NCBI GenBank assembly: GCA_030595015.1
Contig: JAUVDZ010000008.1
Span: forward strand, 1 to 19,396
DNA from: Candidatus Peregrinibacteria bacterium
Lineage (GTDB): Bacteria > Patescibacteriota > Gracilibacteria > UBA1369 > PNNO01
Length of the DNA stretch: 19,396 bases
Direction: 5' to 3'
The notes below the pieces were generated by a model. That model ran no database searches. It was not told where the DNA came from and was given only the letters and a program-made list of their open reading frames with translations. Positions 13,347 through 19,396 of this stretch are shown here, piece by piece. The stretch's first letter is position 1, and each line of letters starts with the position of its first letter. The position numbers and the translations under genes were made by a program.

Positions 13347-14387
13347 TTAAAATTGGTTAACAAATCTAAGGTCGCCACTTAAATTGTGGCGTATATCATC
13401 GATGCCATGTCGCATCATTACTAAACGAGTCAGACCAAATCCAAATGCCCAACCCTGCCATTTTTTTGGATCAATTCCTCCGGCTTTTAAAACATTTTCA
13501 TGGACCATGCCAGCTCCCATAAATTCTACCCATCCGGTTTTTTTGCATACTCTACAGCCCTTGCCTTCGCAAATTAAACAGCTGAAATCAACTTCCAATC
13601 CTGGCTCCACAAACGGAAAATATCCAGGTCTAATTCTTACTTTCACTTCTCTACCAAATAATTTCGAAAGGAATTGTTTAAGCACACCTTTAAGATGTGA
13701 AATCGAAATATGTTTATCTATCATAAGTCCTTCAACCTGATAAAAAGTTGTATCGTGAGACGCATCAGTTGCTTCATATCTAAAAGTTCTACCAGGAACA
13801 ATCATTCTAAGCGGCGCTCCAAACTCCTCCATTGTTCGAACCTGAACAGGGGAAGTATGTGTTCTTAAAACCATTCTACCGTGTTTTTTGTCTTCTTTAT
13901 TTTTAATAAAAAAAGTATCTTGCATGTCGCGAGCCGGATGCCACGCAGGGATATTCAGACCTTCAAAATTATAATATTCTGATTCTGCTTCAGGGCCGTC
14001 TTTAATCATAAAACCCATACTTGTAAAAATATCCTCAACTTCTTTTTGCACTTGGCTTAGCGGATGAATGTGACCTTTTTGACGATCAGGACCAGGAGCT
14101 GTCACATCAAAAGTTGGATCTTCTAATTGAGCATTAAGTGCCTTTGATTCAATTTTCTGCTTTTTAGCTGCGATTGCCTGCTCGAGTTCATTTTTGATTT
14201 CATTGGATAGCTTTCCGATTACCGGCTTCTCATTGTCGTTGAGATCCTTTACTCCTCTAAGGATATTTGTGAGTTCGCCTTTCCTTCCAATAAATTTAAC
14301 TTCTACTTCCTGCAGTTGTTCTGTGTCTGTAGCTTTTGCGATTGCATCAAGGCATTCTCTCTTTAATTTTTCCAGTTGTGGGATCAT
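13347..14387 (-). CDS. pheS: Phenylalanine-tRNA ligase alpha subunit
   Basis: The 346-residue catalytic subunit forms Phe-AMP and transfers Phe to tRNA. An N-terminal coiled coil spans about 1-85. The class II core shows HPARDMQDTFFI (150-161), RTHTSPVQVRTM (175-186), the motif 2 region GRTFRYEATDASHDTTFYQ (199-217) and motif 3 FGFGLTRLVMMRHGIDDIR (315-333). Before motif 3 is a four-Cys knuckle, Cys270-x2-Cys273 and Cys278-x2-Cys281, in place of the Cys-free loop of the E. coli enzyme; it probably binds zinc. No Shine-Dalgarno site precedes the ATG. It is first in a pheS-lipoprotein-pheT operon with a 1-nt gap to the next gene. Confidence 0.97.
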   Translation of the reverse strand: MIPQLEKLKRECLDAIAKATDTEQLQEVEVKFIGRKGELTNILRGVKDLNDNEKPVIGKLSNEIKNELEQAIAAKKQKIESKALNAQLEDPTFDVTAPGPDRQKGHIHPLSQVQKEVEDIFTSMGFMIKDGPEAESEYYNFEGLNIPAWHPARDMQDTFFIKNKEDKKHGRMVLRTHTSPVQVRTMEEFGAPLRMIVPGRTFRYEATDASHDTTFYQVEGLMIDKHISISHLKGVLKQFLSKLFGREVKVRIRPGYFPFVEPGLEVDFSCLICEGKGCRVCKKTGWVEFMGAGMVHENVLKAGGIDPKKWQGWAFGFGLTRLVMMRHGIDDIRHNLSGDLRFVNQF

Positions 14388-14413
14388 GTTTGTTCAATTT
14401 AGATTCGCTTCAT

Positions 14414-14442
14414 AATTTAGAGGTTTTTAGCATGATTTGCAA
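14414..14442 (-). promoter_or_regulatory. Putative promoter of the pheS operon
   Basis: On the minus strand TTGCAA (14442-14437), a 17-nt spacer and TAAATT (14419-14414) match 4 of 6 bases each. The predicted start is near 14407, about 20 nt before the pheS ATG. There is no T-box-like structure or leader long enough for attenuation. Confidence 0.4.
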
Positions 14443-14488
14443 GGGGTCAAAGAAAGGACTTTCTCTCACAAAGTGGAAGAAACGCAGT

Positions 14489-14517
14489 TTGACATAATTA
14501 CCATTGATTTATATACT
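14489..14517 (+). promoter_or_regulatory. Near-consensus promoter of the 14602 orphan gene
   Basis: A perfect TTGACA (14489-14494), a 17-nt spacer and TATACT (14512-14517) predict a start near 14524 and a leader of about 78 nt. The leader can form an AAAAGC/GCTTTT hairpin (about 14539-14562) and carries a strong AGGAGG (14586-14591) 10 nt before the ATG. Confidence 0.75.
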
Positions 14518-14601
14518 CTGAATCCTATTTAAATTGAAAAGCCGCATTTGCTAGCTTTTATGGTTTGAATGTGATCATGAACAACAGGAGGAAAAGGGAA
14601 A

Positions 14602-14937
14602 ATGAAACCGCGAGATTACCATTTTACGGTTCAGGGTGTGTGTAAAAAATGCTATCGGCGTTTGGACAAAAATGCATCAAAGTGCGATTGCAAAGGCCAA
14701 GTCGTTCAACAGCTATGCATTCAAGAAATAGCAACGCTAGAGCTCATCACTCCTGTGGACCTAATGTCTGAAGACCAGCTGACGCGCATGATGAAAAGCC
14801 ACTTTGTGAAGCGCACAAACAAGCGCCTCAGCGGCCTCGAGACTACTCTGCGCATGCACCCAACGTGGTTCTGGAATATCATGTTCCGATACCCAAGCTG
14901 GAATGCTGCCAAAAAGCATGCACGCAGCTTAAGTTAA
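14602..14937 (+). CDS. Small Cys-rich orphan protein
   Basis: This 111-residue protein is not recognised. Its N-terminal third holds a possible zinc site: Cys14-x2-Cys17 in GVCKKCYRRLDK and Cys28-x-Cys30 in SKCDCKGQ. A middle segment (LCIQEIATLELITPVDLMSE) and a basic C-terminal part (KSHFVKRTNKRLSG, then WFWNIMFRYPSWNAAKKHAR) suggest a compact cytoplasmic, possibly nucleic-acid-binding protein. There is no signal peptide or membrane helix. Coding GC is about 48%, well above its neighbours, and the gene has its own consensus promoter, AGGAGG site and long terminator. It lies between pheS and hup as a self-contained cassette, much like the 9767 gene. Recent acquisition is plausible. Confidence 0.7.
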   Translation: MKPRDYHFTVQGVCKKCYRRLDKNASKCDCKGQVVQQLCIQEIATLELITPVDLMSEDQLTRMMKSHFVKRTNKRLSGLETTLRMHPTWFWNIMFRYPSWNAAKKHARSLS

Positions 14938-14944
14938 CCCCACC

Positions 14945-14960
14945 GTCGCCTTTGAGCGAC
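14945..14960 (+). repeat. Small hairpin GTCGC-CTTTGA-GCGAC
   Basis: Perfect 5-bp arms (14945-14949 and 14956-14960) lie just after the 14602 gene stop, followed by a pyrimidine-rich ACTCTTTCCTCC. It could aid termination or mRNA stability. Confidence 0.4.
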
Positions 14961-14974
14961 ACTCTTTCCTCCTC

Positions 14975-15062
14975 GACCCCTATCTTGTTGTCCCAGCCTC
15001 CGCGCAATTTCTGCGCAAACGCTACGCATACTGCATTCAACAACAAGACAGGGGTCTTTTCT
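14975..15062 (+). terminator. Long-stem terminator of the 14602 gene
   Basis: GACCCCT-A-TCTTGTTGT (14975-14991) pairs with ACAACAAGA-C-AGGGGTC (15040-15056), 16 pairs with one mismatch, followed by TTTTCTATAT. The 48-nt loop holds a second hairpin, GCGCA/TGCGC (15002-15006, 15012-15016). The stem is unusually long for a terminator and the stretch is GC-rich like the gene before it. Confidence 0.6.
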
Positions 15063-15066
15063 ATAT

Positions 15067-15098
15067 AAAAAAAGCCGATCTATTACGGATCGGCTTTT
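15067..15098. terminator. Bidirectional terminator (hup side)
   Basis: AAAGCCGATC (15071-15080) pairs with GATCGGCTTT (15088-15097) around a 7-nt loop. A-runs on the left and T-runs on the right make it work in both directions. On the minus strand it ends the HU transcript 27 bp past its stop codon. Confidence 0.85.
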
Positions 15099-15124
15099 AT
15101 CATTTGATTTCTAATCAATCAAAA

Positions 15125-15400
15125 TTATCTAACTGCATCTTTTAAAGATTTACCAGCTTTGAAAGCAGGCAATTTCATTGCAGGGATTTTGATTTTTTGA
15201 CTTGGATTTCGTGGATTTACTCCAGTTCGAGCAGCTCTGTGTGAAACACGGAAAGTTCCGAAACCTGTGATTGTAACATTGTTACCTTTTTTAAGGCTTG
15301 CAGTGATTGCGTCTAGAACAGCTTCTAGTACTTCTCCAGCTGCTTTTTTTGTTACACCAGCTTTTGCAGCTGCGTCGTTTACAAGGTCTTGCTTTGTCAT
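15125..15400 (-). CDS. HU-family nucleoid DNA-binding protein
   Basis: This 91-residue protein is a typical HU/IHF subunit, which bends and packs DNA as a dimer. It has the N-terminal helices MTKQDLVNDAAAKAG and the signature GFGTFRVSHRAARTGVNPRN (about 46-65), which contains the DNA-contacting arm with its conserved NP. The C-terminal PAFKAGKSLKDAV is standard. A single standard-length gene of this type is most often the HU beta-like homodimer, but HU and IHF cannot be separated with certainty. It is transcribed alone from a TATAAT promoter about 65 bp upstream, has no clear Shine-Dalgarno site, and ends at the bidirectional terminator. It is divergent from topA, another DNA-topology gene. 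Confidence 0.95.
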   Translation of the reverse strand: MTKQDLVNDAAAKAGVTKKAAGEVLEAVLDAITASLKKGNNVTITGFGTFRVSHRAARTGVNPRNPSQKIKIPAMKLPAFKAGKSLKDAVR

Positions 15401-15425
15401 AGCAAAGAGTGTTAAGGATAAATAA

Positions 15426-15446
15426 TTGAAATAGGTTTGAAATAGG
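15426..15446. repeat. Direct repeat TTGAAATAGG in the HU leader
   Basis: TTGAAATAGG occurs at 15426-15435 and again at 15437-15446, a spacing of 11 bp (one helical turn). It lies between the HU promoter and start codon and could be a repressor or translational site. Confidence 0.5.
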
Positions 15447-15467
15447 AAAAAGCCCTAAGACGTGAGC

Positions 15468-15495
15468 ATTATAGCTACTCCATATAAAGATGCAA
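15468..15495 (-). promoter_or_regulatory. Promoter of the HU gene
   Basis: On the minus strand TTGCAT (15495-15490), a 16-nt spacer and a perfect TATAAT (15473-15468) predict a start near 15461, giving a 60-nt leader. Confidence 0.55.
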
Positions 15496-15523
15496 GGTGA
15501 TTTCATAAAATATGCCTCTTTTC

Positions 15524-15625
15524 TAAGCCAAAAATCATCCAAAAACGTCAAACAATGGCTAGGGTAAGCCAAAAAACTTTGACTTGCCTAATAATCCCTT
15601 TTATTTCCTTTTTATAAGCCAAAAA
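15524..15625 (+). repeat. Three copies of TAAGCCAAAAA
   Basis: Identical 11-bp copies start at 15524, 15565 and 15615 (41 and 50 bp apart). A near-copy, TTTTCTAAGCTAAAAAT, recurs at about 18129-18145 inside the promoter spacer of the gene after topA, matching the flanks of the first copy. They may be protein-binding sites. Confidence 0.55.
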
Positions 15626-15691
15626 CGCCCTCCGTCGTACGAGCTCAAAATATTATAAAGGTACAGAAAGGTTGCCACAGAGAAAAAATTT

Positions 15692-15720
15692 TTGACACAG
15701 CTCCCATTAAAGTGTTAACT
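15692..15720 (+). promoter_or_regulatory. Putative topA promoter with overlapping inverted repeat
   Basis: A perfect TTGACA (15692-15697), a 17-nt spacer and TTAACT (15715-15720, weak -10) lie 43 bp before the topA ATG. GTTAACT (15714-15720) and AGTTAAC (15746-15752) are inverted copies 25 bp apart, one covering the -10 and the other the predicted leader. This is an operator-like layout. The leader has no Shine-Dalgarno site. Confidence 0.45.
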
Positions 15721-15762
15721 AAAAAGATGTAATATCCTATCAAAAAGTTAACCTTATTATAT

Positions 15763-18078
15763 ATGAGCAAAAACCTGGTAATAGTCGAATCACCTGCAAA
15801 GGCGAAAACTATTGAACAATATTTAGGAAAAGATTTCACAGTAACTGCTTCAATGGGGCATGTCCGAGATCTCCCAAAATCTAAAATGGGGATTGATACT
15901 GAAAAGAACTTCGAACCTTCATATACCGTCCCCCAGGATAAGAAGAAAACAATCACCGAACTGAAGAAGAAGATCAAAGCTGATACTAAAATATGGATCG
16001 CTACCGATGAAGACCGAGAAGGAGAGGCTATTGGATGGCACCTATTAAAAGCCCTGAAAGTTGATCCAAAAAAACACGATATTAAAAGAATTGTTTTTCA
16101 TGAAATTACAAAAAGCGCGATTTTAAAATCAATTGAAGAACCCCGGGAAATTAATCAGGACCTTGTAGATGCTCAACAGGCGCGTCGTATACTTGATCGC
16201 CTCGTTGGTTACGAACTCTCTCCTTTATTATGGAAGAAAATCAGATATGGACTTTCTGCTGGTCGTGTTCAATCAGTTGCTGTTCGTTTAATTGTTGAAA
16301 GAGAACGTGAGATTGATGCTTTTAAACCTGATGAATTCTGGAATGTTATTGGAACATTTAAAGGAGATGAAGGAAAAGCCTTTGATGCACAGTTAGCTAA
16401 AATCGATGGCGAAAAAGCTGTTGTTGACAATCAAAAAATATCAGACCAAATCCTAAAAGACTTGAAAGGTGCCGATTATAAAGTAACAAAAGTTGAAGAG
16501 AAGAAAGCAAAACGAAATCCGGCTGCTCCTTTTATAACATCAACCTTACAACAAGAAGCTTCAAGAAAACTTGGATTTTCAGTTAAAAAAACAATGGTGA
16601 TTGCCCAGCAATTATACGAAGGTATTGAAACATCAGAAGGACATAAAGGACTTATCACTTATATGAGAACTGACTCGTTTAACCTTGCTGATGATGCTGT
16701 AAAACAAGCTCACAAAGTTATCGAAAGCGAATACGGTAAAGAATACGTTGCAGAAGAAGCGCGTGTATATAAGAAGAAAAAAGGTGCGCAAGAAGCTCAT
16801 GAAGCAATTCGTCCAACAGACCTTGAATGGCTACCTGACTCTTTGAGCAAACAATTAAATAGAGATCAATTTAGGTTATACGAACTAATCTGGAAAAGAA
16901 CGATTGCATGCCAAATGAAAACTGCGATTTTAAACCAGGTTAAAGCTGATATTGAGGCTCTGCAATATATGTTTAGAGCAACCGGTCAAACAATCGACTT
17001 TGCTGGTTTCATGAAAGTTTATGTTGAAGATGAGAATGAAGAAGATGATCCAAATGCAGAAAAAGATGACGAAAAGACAAAGAAGCATGAGAAATTCTTA
17101 CCAAAACTTAAAGAAAGTGAGGATTTAGATTGTGAAAAACTTGATTCAACTCAACATTTTACTCAACCGCCTCACAGATACACTGAAGCCTCGCTTGTTA
17201 AAAAGCTTGAATCTGAAGGAATTGGACGACCGTCAACTTACGCTCCAACAATCTCAACAGTTCAAACTCGTGGATATATTGAAAAAATGGGGAAAGCCCT
17301 TAAACCAACAGATACCGGAGGTGTTGTAACTGACTTTCTGGTGAAATACTTTCCTGATATTGTTGATTATAAATTCACAGCTGAAATGGAAGAAGACCTC
17401 GATCTTGTTGCTCACGGCAAAAAAGAATGGGTGCCTTTAATTAAAGAATTTTATGTGCCATTCCACGAGAACATTGTGGATAAAGAAAAAACCGTAAACA
17501 AAGCAGATGTTGTTAATGAAGAATCTGACGAGAAGTGTGAAAAATGCGATTCACCAATGGTTATTAAATTAGGACGTTATGGGAAGTTTCTTTCGTGTTC
17601 GAATTATCCAGAATGTAAAAACGCGAAGCCTCTGCCTAAAAAAGAAGGTGAAGAAGAAACTGAACGAGAACAACCAAAGATTGATCCTGAATTAGAGGCA
17701 AAACTAAAAGGGAAAAAATGTGACAAATGTGGAAATCCAATGGAAATCAAAATCGGAAAATACGGACACTTCTTAGGATGCTCAAATTATCCTGAATGCA
17801 AAAACATTCAACCAATCGTTAAATTCAGCGGAGTAAAATGTCCTAAATGTAAAAAAGGACAATTAGTTGAAAGACGCGCACGCCGCACAGGCAAGGTCTT
17901 TCATGGCTGCAACCAATTCCCAAAATGCAAATTCGCAACCTGGGACAAACCTTTGGCAGATACATGTAAAAAGTGTAAAGGCATGATGGTTGAGAAAAAA
18001 GACGGCGAAACTTATTGCGTTGATTGTACAAAAGATAAGAAACCTGCGAAGAAAAAAGCTGCAAAGAAAAAATCATAA
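15763..18078 (+). CDS. topA: DNA topoisomerase I
   Basis: This 771-residue type IA topoisomerase relaxes negative supercoils. The Toprim domain (1-about 140) has Glu9 in VIVESPAKAKTIEQYLG and the acidic triad Asp82/Asp84/Glu86 in ATDEDREGEAIGWH. The catalytic tyrosine is Tyr300 in GLITYMRTDSFN. The conserved EGIGRPSTYAPTISTVQTR is at 485-503. An acidic Asp/Glu/Lys insertion lies at about 421-452. The C-terminus has four Cys4 zinc modules: two near-identical (592-618 and 653-679), a third (693-722) and a short fourth (CKKC and CVDC, 735-755), then a Lys/Ala tail (KKPAKKKAAKKKS). It is divergent from HU, possibly sharing control. The start codon has no ribosome site but begins the conserved N-terminus exactly. 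Confidence 0.97.
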   Translation: MSKNLVIVESPAKAKTIEQYLGKDFTVTASMGHVRDLPKSKMGIDTEKNFEPSYTVPQDKKKTITELKKKIKADTKIWIATDEDREGEAIGWHLLKALKVDPKKHDIKRIVFHEITKSAILKSIEEPREINQDLVDAQQARRILDRLVGYELSPLLWKKIRYGLSAGRVQSVAVRLIVEREREIDAFKPDEFWNVIGTFKGDEGKAFDAQLAKIDGEKAVVDNQKISDQILKDLKGADYKVTKVEEKKAKRNPAAPFITSTLQQEASRKLGFSVKKTMVIAQQLYEGIETSEGHKGLITYMRTDSFNLADDAVKQAHKVIESEYGKEYVAEEARVYKKKKGAQEAHEAIRPTDLEWLPDSLSKQLNRDQFRLYELIWKRTIACQMKTAILNQVKADIEALQYMFRATGQTIDFAGFMKVYVEDENEEDDPNAEKDDEKTKKHEKFLPKLKESEDLDCEKLDSTQHFTQPPHRYTEASLVKKLESEGIGRPSTYAPTISTVQTRGYIEKMGKALKPTDTGGVVTDFLVKYFPDIVDYKFTAEMEEDLDLVAHGKKEWVPLIKEFYVPFHENIVDKEKTVNKADVVNEESDEKCEKCDSPMVIKLGRYGKFLSCSNYPECKNAKPLPKKEGEEETEREQPKIDPELEAKLKGKKCDKCGNPMEIKIGKYGHFLGCSNYPECKNIQPIVKFSGVKCPKCKKGQLVERRARRTGKVFHGCNQFPKCKFATWDKPLADTCKKCKGMMVEKKDGETYCVDCTKDKKPAKKKAAKKKS

Positions 18079-18085
18079 AGCCCCA

Positions 18086-18117
18086 CAATGGACTTTGTCG
18101 GGCAATGGACTTTGTCG
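18086..18117. repeat. 15-bp direct repeat after topA
   Basis: CAATGGACTTTGTCG occurs at 18086-18100 and 18103-18117. The first copy can also fold into GCCC-C-ACAA...TTGT-C-GGGC (18080-18103). There is no T-run, so it is not an obvious terminator for topA. Confidence 0.6.
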
Positions 18118-18124
18118 CTGCTAC

Positions 18125-18153
18125 TTGCTTTTCTAAGCTAAAAATGGTAAAAT
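18125..18153 (+). promoter_or_regulatory. Promoter of the GW-repeat protein gene
   Basis: TTGCTT (18125-18130), a 17-nt spacer and TAAAAT (18148-18153) predict a start near 18160, about 20 nt before the ATG. The spacer contains the near-copy of the TAAGCCAAAAA repeat. The short leader is A-rich and without a Shine-Dalgarno site. Confidence 0.5.
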
Positions 18154-18179
18154 AATATGAAAAATAAAAATAAAAAAAC

Positions 18180-19396
18180 ATGCCGACCGCTACAATTCCT
18201 TCAAATATAATTTCTCCAAAATCAAAATTCTTTTGCTTTAAATCATATTTTAAATTTCGTGCCTGGAAACAATTCGTTCAATGGTTAATCATTGGCGCGA
18301 CTTCGGTCTTATTCTTAGGAACCTTTGCTGTAGCAGATGCTTATGCGGCTGCTACGGTTATTGATCTTGAAGGTGCAACTACAACTGTAGGAGTGCCAGA
18401 CGAAACAACTTTAGATTTTGATGTAACACCAGGCGCAGGTTTTGACGCATATTCTGCTCGTCTTTATTTCAGCGGAAATATTGAAAATGGAAATCCTGAT
18501 GACTTTGAATTAAAAGGATGGGTTTGGAACGAAAACTTCGGATGGATTAGCTTATATTGCGGTGCTGATGGAAAAAATCAAGGCATCAATTGTGGAAGTA
18601 GAGAATATGGAGTAAAAGTTGATTTATCAGGTGAAGGCAAAATGTATGGATGGGCATGGGGAGACAATATCGGATGGTTAAGTTTTAATTGTGATAGCGG
18701 AACAAACGATGGAATCACATGTGGAAGCACAGAATATGGTTCTTTTTTATCTATAGAAGTTGATTTAGGATTAGGTGAAGTTGAAGCCAAAGATTTAACA
18801 CGCGAACCTATGGCGTGGAGCGATACGGTTGGTAAGTTTGCATTAAATGGCATAGAGTCGAAAATTCTTGATTTAATGATTAATGCAGGTGATGTTGAAG
18901 CTCCTTATGGAGTTTGGTCTAAAGTTGAAAATCCTGAAGGAAGCGATCCAAATGTCGTTCCAAAAAAAGCAGAAATGCCTGCTGCTGATGGAGTAGAAGG
19001 TTATGATTTATTTGTTAATGTTGCTGATATTTTAGGAAATCCAATTAATCCTGGATTCGTTACTATTAATACAGATTGGACTAATACAATCCAAAAAGAT
19101 CAAACTAAAAACGATACAAGTGCTGGAAATCTAATTAATGATCCAGATAAATTTGAACCAGTAACAGGCCCTACAACAAGCGGCGGGGTTGGAACAGCTT
19201 TCCACCAAAAAATAACATCAATTGCTCCTACTTCTGAAGGAAATTGTTATGATCCTGAAAATGATGGATGCGATGTTTATTATGCAAAATTTGCTGAGGA
19301 TACAATCCAGCCTCAACTACTTACGTATGAAGGCGGAGACGTAACAATCACTATTCCGGCTGTAGGAACTGTAGTAATTAATCCTTTACCAATTGT
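18180..19396 (+). CDS. Secreted/surface protein with GWxW repeats (partial, open at right edge)
   Basis: The frame is open from the ATG at 18180 to the window end, giving 405 codons with no stop. A basic N-terminus and the hydrophobic segment WLIIGATSVLFLGTFAVADA (about 40-59), ending near AYA, form a long signal peptide or anchor. A tandem duplication follows. Unit one has GWVWNENFGWISLYCG then GINCGSREYGVKVDLSG; unit two has GWAWGDNIGWLSFNCD then GITCGSTEYGSFLSIEVD. Each carries the WxW...GW(I/L)S core and paired cysteines. GWxW-type repeats of this kind occur in large surface proteins of CPR and other bacteria. The rest is Asn/Gly/Thr/Pro-rich and beta-like (EVTITIP-type strands), typical of an extracellular adhesin. 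No ribosome site is visible; the start is chosen as the first ATG after the promoter. Confidence 0.82.
   Translation, partial: MPTATIPSNIISPKSKFFCFKSYFKFRAWKQFVQWLIIGATSVLFLGTFAVADAYAAATVIDLEGATTTVGVPDETTLDFDVTPGAGFDAYSARLYFSGNIENGNPDDFELKGWVWNENFGWISLYCGADGKNQGINCGSREYGVKVDLSGEGKMYGWAWGDNIGWLSFNCDSGTNDGITCGSTEYGSFLSIEVDLGLGEVEAKDLTREPMAWSDTVGKFALNGIESKILDLMINAGDVEAPYGVWSKVENPEGSDPNVVPKKAEMPAADGVEGYDLFVNVADILGNPINPGFVTINTDWTNTIQKDQTKNDTSAGNLINDPDKFEPVTGPTTSGGVGTAFHQKITSIAPTSEGNCYDPENDGCDVYYAKFAEDTIQPQLLTYEGGDVTITIPAVGTVVINPLPI

Larger units (their letters stand above)
15401..15762. other. Divergent hup-topA intergenic region, no gene seen
   Basis: This 362-bp AT-rich stretch holds the HU promoter on the left and the topA promoter on the right. 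Between them TAAGCCAAAAA is repeated three times (15524-15534, 15565-15575, 15615-15625). I see no tRNA and no credible ORF; the open frame reaching 15572 on the minus strand is a shadow of HU. Confidence 0.6.

Noticed and set aside
13346..13378. Longer N-terminus for the thioredoxin lipoprotein
   Set aside because: It would overlap pheS by 32 nt and bury the signal peptide; the ATG at 13345 gives a perfect lipoprotein signal.
14388..14601. T-box or attenuator upstream of pheS
   Set aside because: The minus-strand leader before pheS is only about 20-30 nt if the putative promoter is used, and no T-box motif or Phe-rich leader peptide is visible.
15291..15572. Minus-strand ORF of 93 codons upstream of HU
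   Set aside because: It overlaps HU in another frame, contains the HU promoter, and its sequence is not protein-like.
15524..15625. TAAGCCAAAAA copies as a CRISPR array or origin iterons
   Set aside because: The repeats are only 11 bp, unequally spaced, with no cas genes, DnaA boxes or dnaA nearby.
18578..18853. Minus-strand ORF of 91 codons
   Set aside because: It is a shadow of the GW-repeat protein gene, which is open on the plus strand through the same region.
1..19396. UGA decoded as glycine, as in some CPR groups
   Set aside because: Long genes contain no in-frame UGA, and reading through the glycosyltransferase UGA would add about 35 meaningless codons. UAG and UAA are also used as stops.

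Overview
The window looks like a piece of chromosome from a low-GC bacterium with small, tightly packed genes. My best guess is a Patescibacteria (CPR) lineage, perhaps Peregrinibacteria-like. That guess rests on gene style: a GW-repeat surface protein, acidic repeat spacers on exported proteins, and few Shine-Dalgarno sites. No rRNA or marker phylogeny is available here. TAA, TGA and TAG all end genes and the 2-3 kb reading frames are uninterrupted, so the standard bacterial code applies. This argues against the UGA=Gly lineages (Gracilibacteria, Absconditabacteria). Typical coding GC is roughly 35-40%; two short orphan genes stand out at about 50%.

Layout, left to right. (1) 1-2381: a possible tmRNA 5' end on the minus strand at the edge, then a plus-strand operon with a near-consensus promoter. 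It encodes an ECF-type sigma factor, a single-pass membrane protein that is probably its anti-sigma partner (11-nt overlap), and an RdgB/HAM1-type NTP pyrophosphatase. (2) 2382-2653: a strong promoter inside the end of the pyrophosphatase gene leads into a rod-like structured RNA candidate, then a second long hairpin at the 3' end of the convergent gene. (3) 2654-5000: a GT4 glycosyltransferase (minus), a small unknown protein and an O-methyltransferase (plus), and an orphan ribbon-helix-helix protein (minus). (4) 5001-8724: a minus-strand pair, class A penicillin-binding protein then a zinc-ribbon methyltransferase, whose start and stop codons nearly touch. (5) 8860-10478: an unknown membrane-anchored protein (minus) and a divergent secreted orphan (plus) with a MYXO-CTERM-like tail, a folded leader and its own terminator. 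(6) 10478-14387: pheS, a thioredoxin-fold lipoprotein and pheT, in that order on the minus strand. (7) 14388-15060: a second higher-GC orphan (Cys-rich, 111 aa) with its own promoter, strong ribosome site and long-stem terminator. (8) 15067-18078: HU and topA transcribed divergently from a 362-bp repeat-bearing intergenic region. (9) 18180 to the right edge: the start of a secreted or surface protein with GWxW repeats, open to the end of the window.

The window is mostly housekeeping (translation, DNA topology, peptidoglycan synthesis) mixed with envelope and surface functions. The glycosyltransferase, zinc-ribbon methyltransferase, PBP1A, lipoprotein and GW-repeat protein all point to the cell envelope. 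The sigma/anti-sigma pair could sense envelope state. Less ordinary are the RNA candidate at 2395-2540, the two self-contained higher-GC orphan cassettes, and the thioredoxin lipoprotein between pheS and pheT. Most genes lack a visible Shine-Dalgarno site, and several putative -10 boxes sit almost on the start codon, which suggests leaderless or short-leader transcripts. I see no CRISPR array, insertion sequence, phage module or recognisable tRNA.
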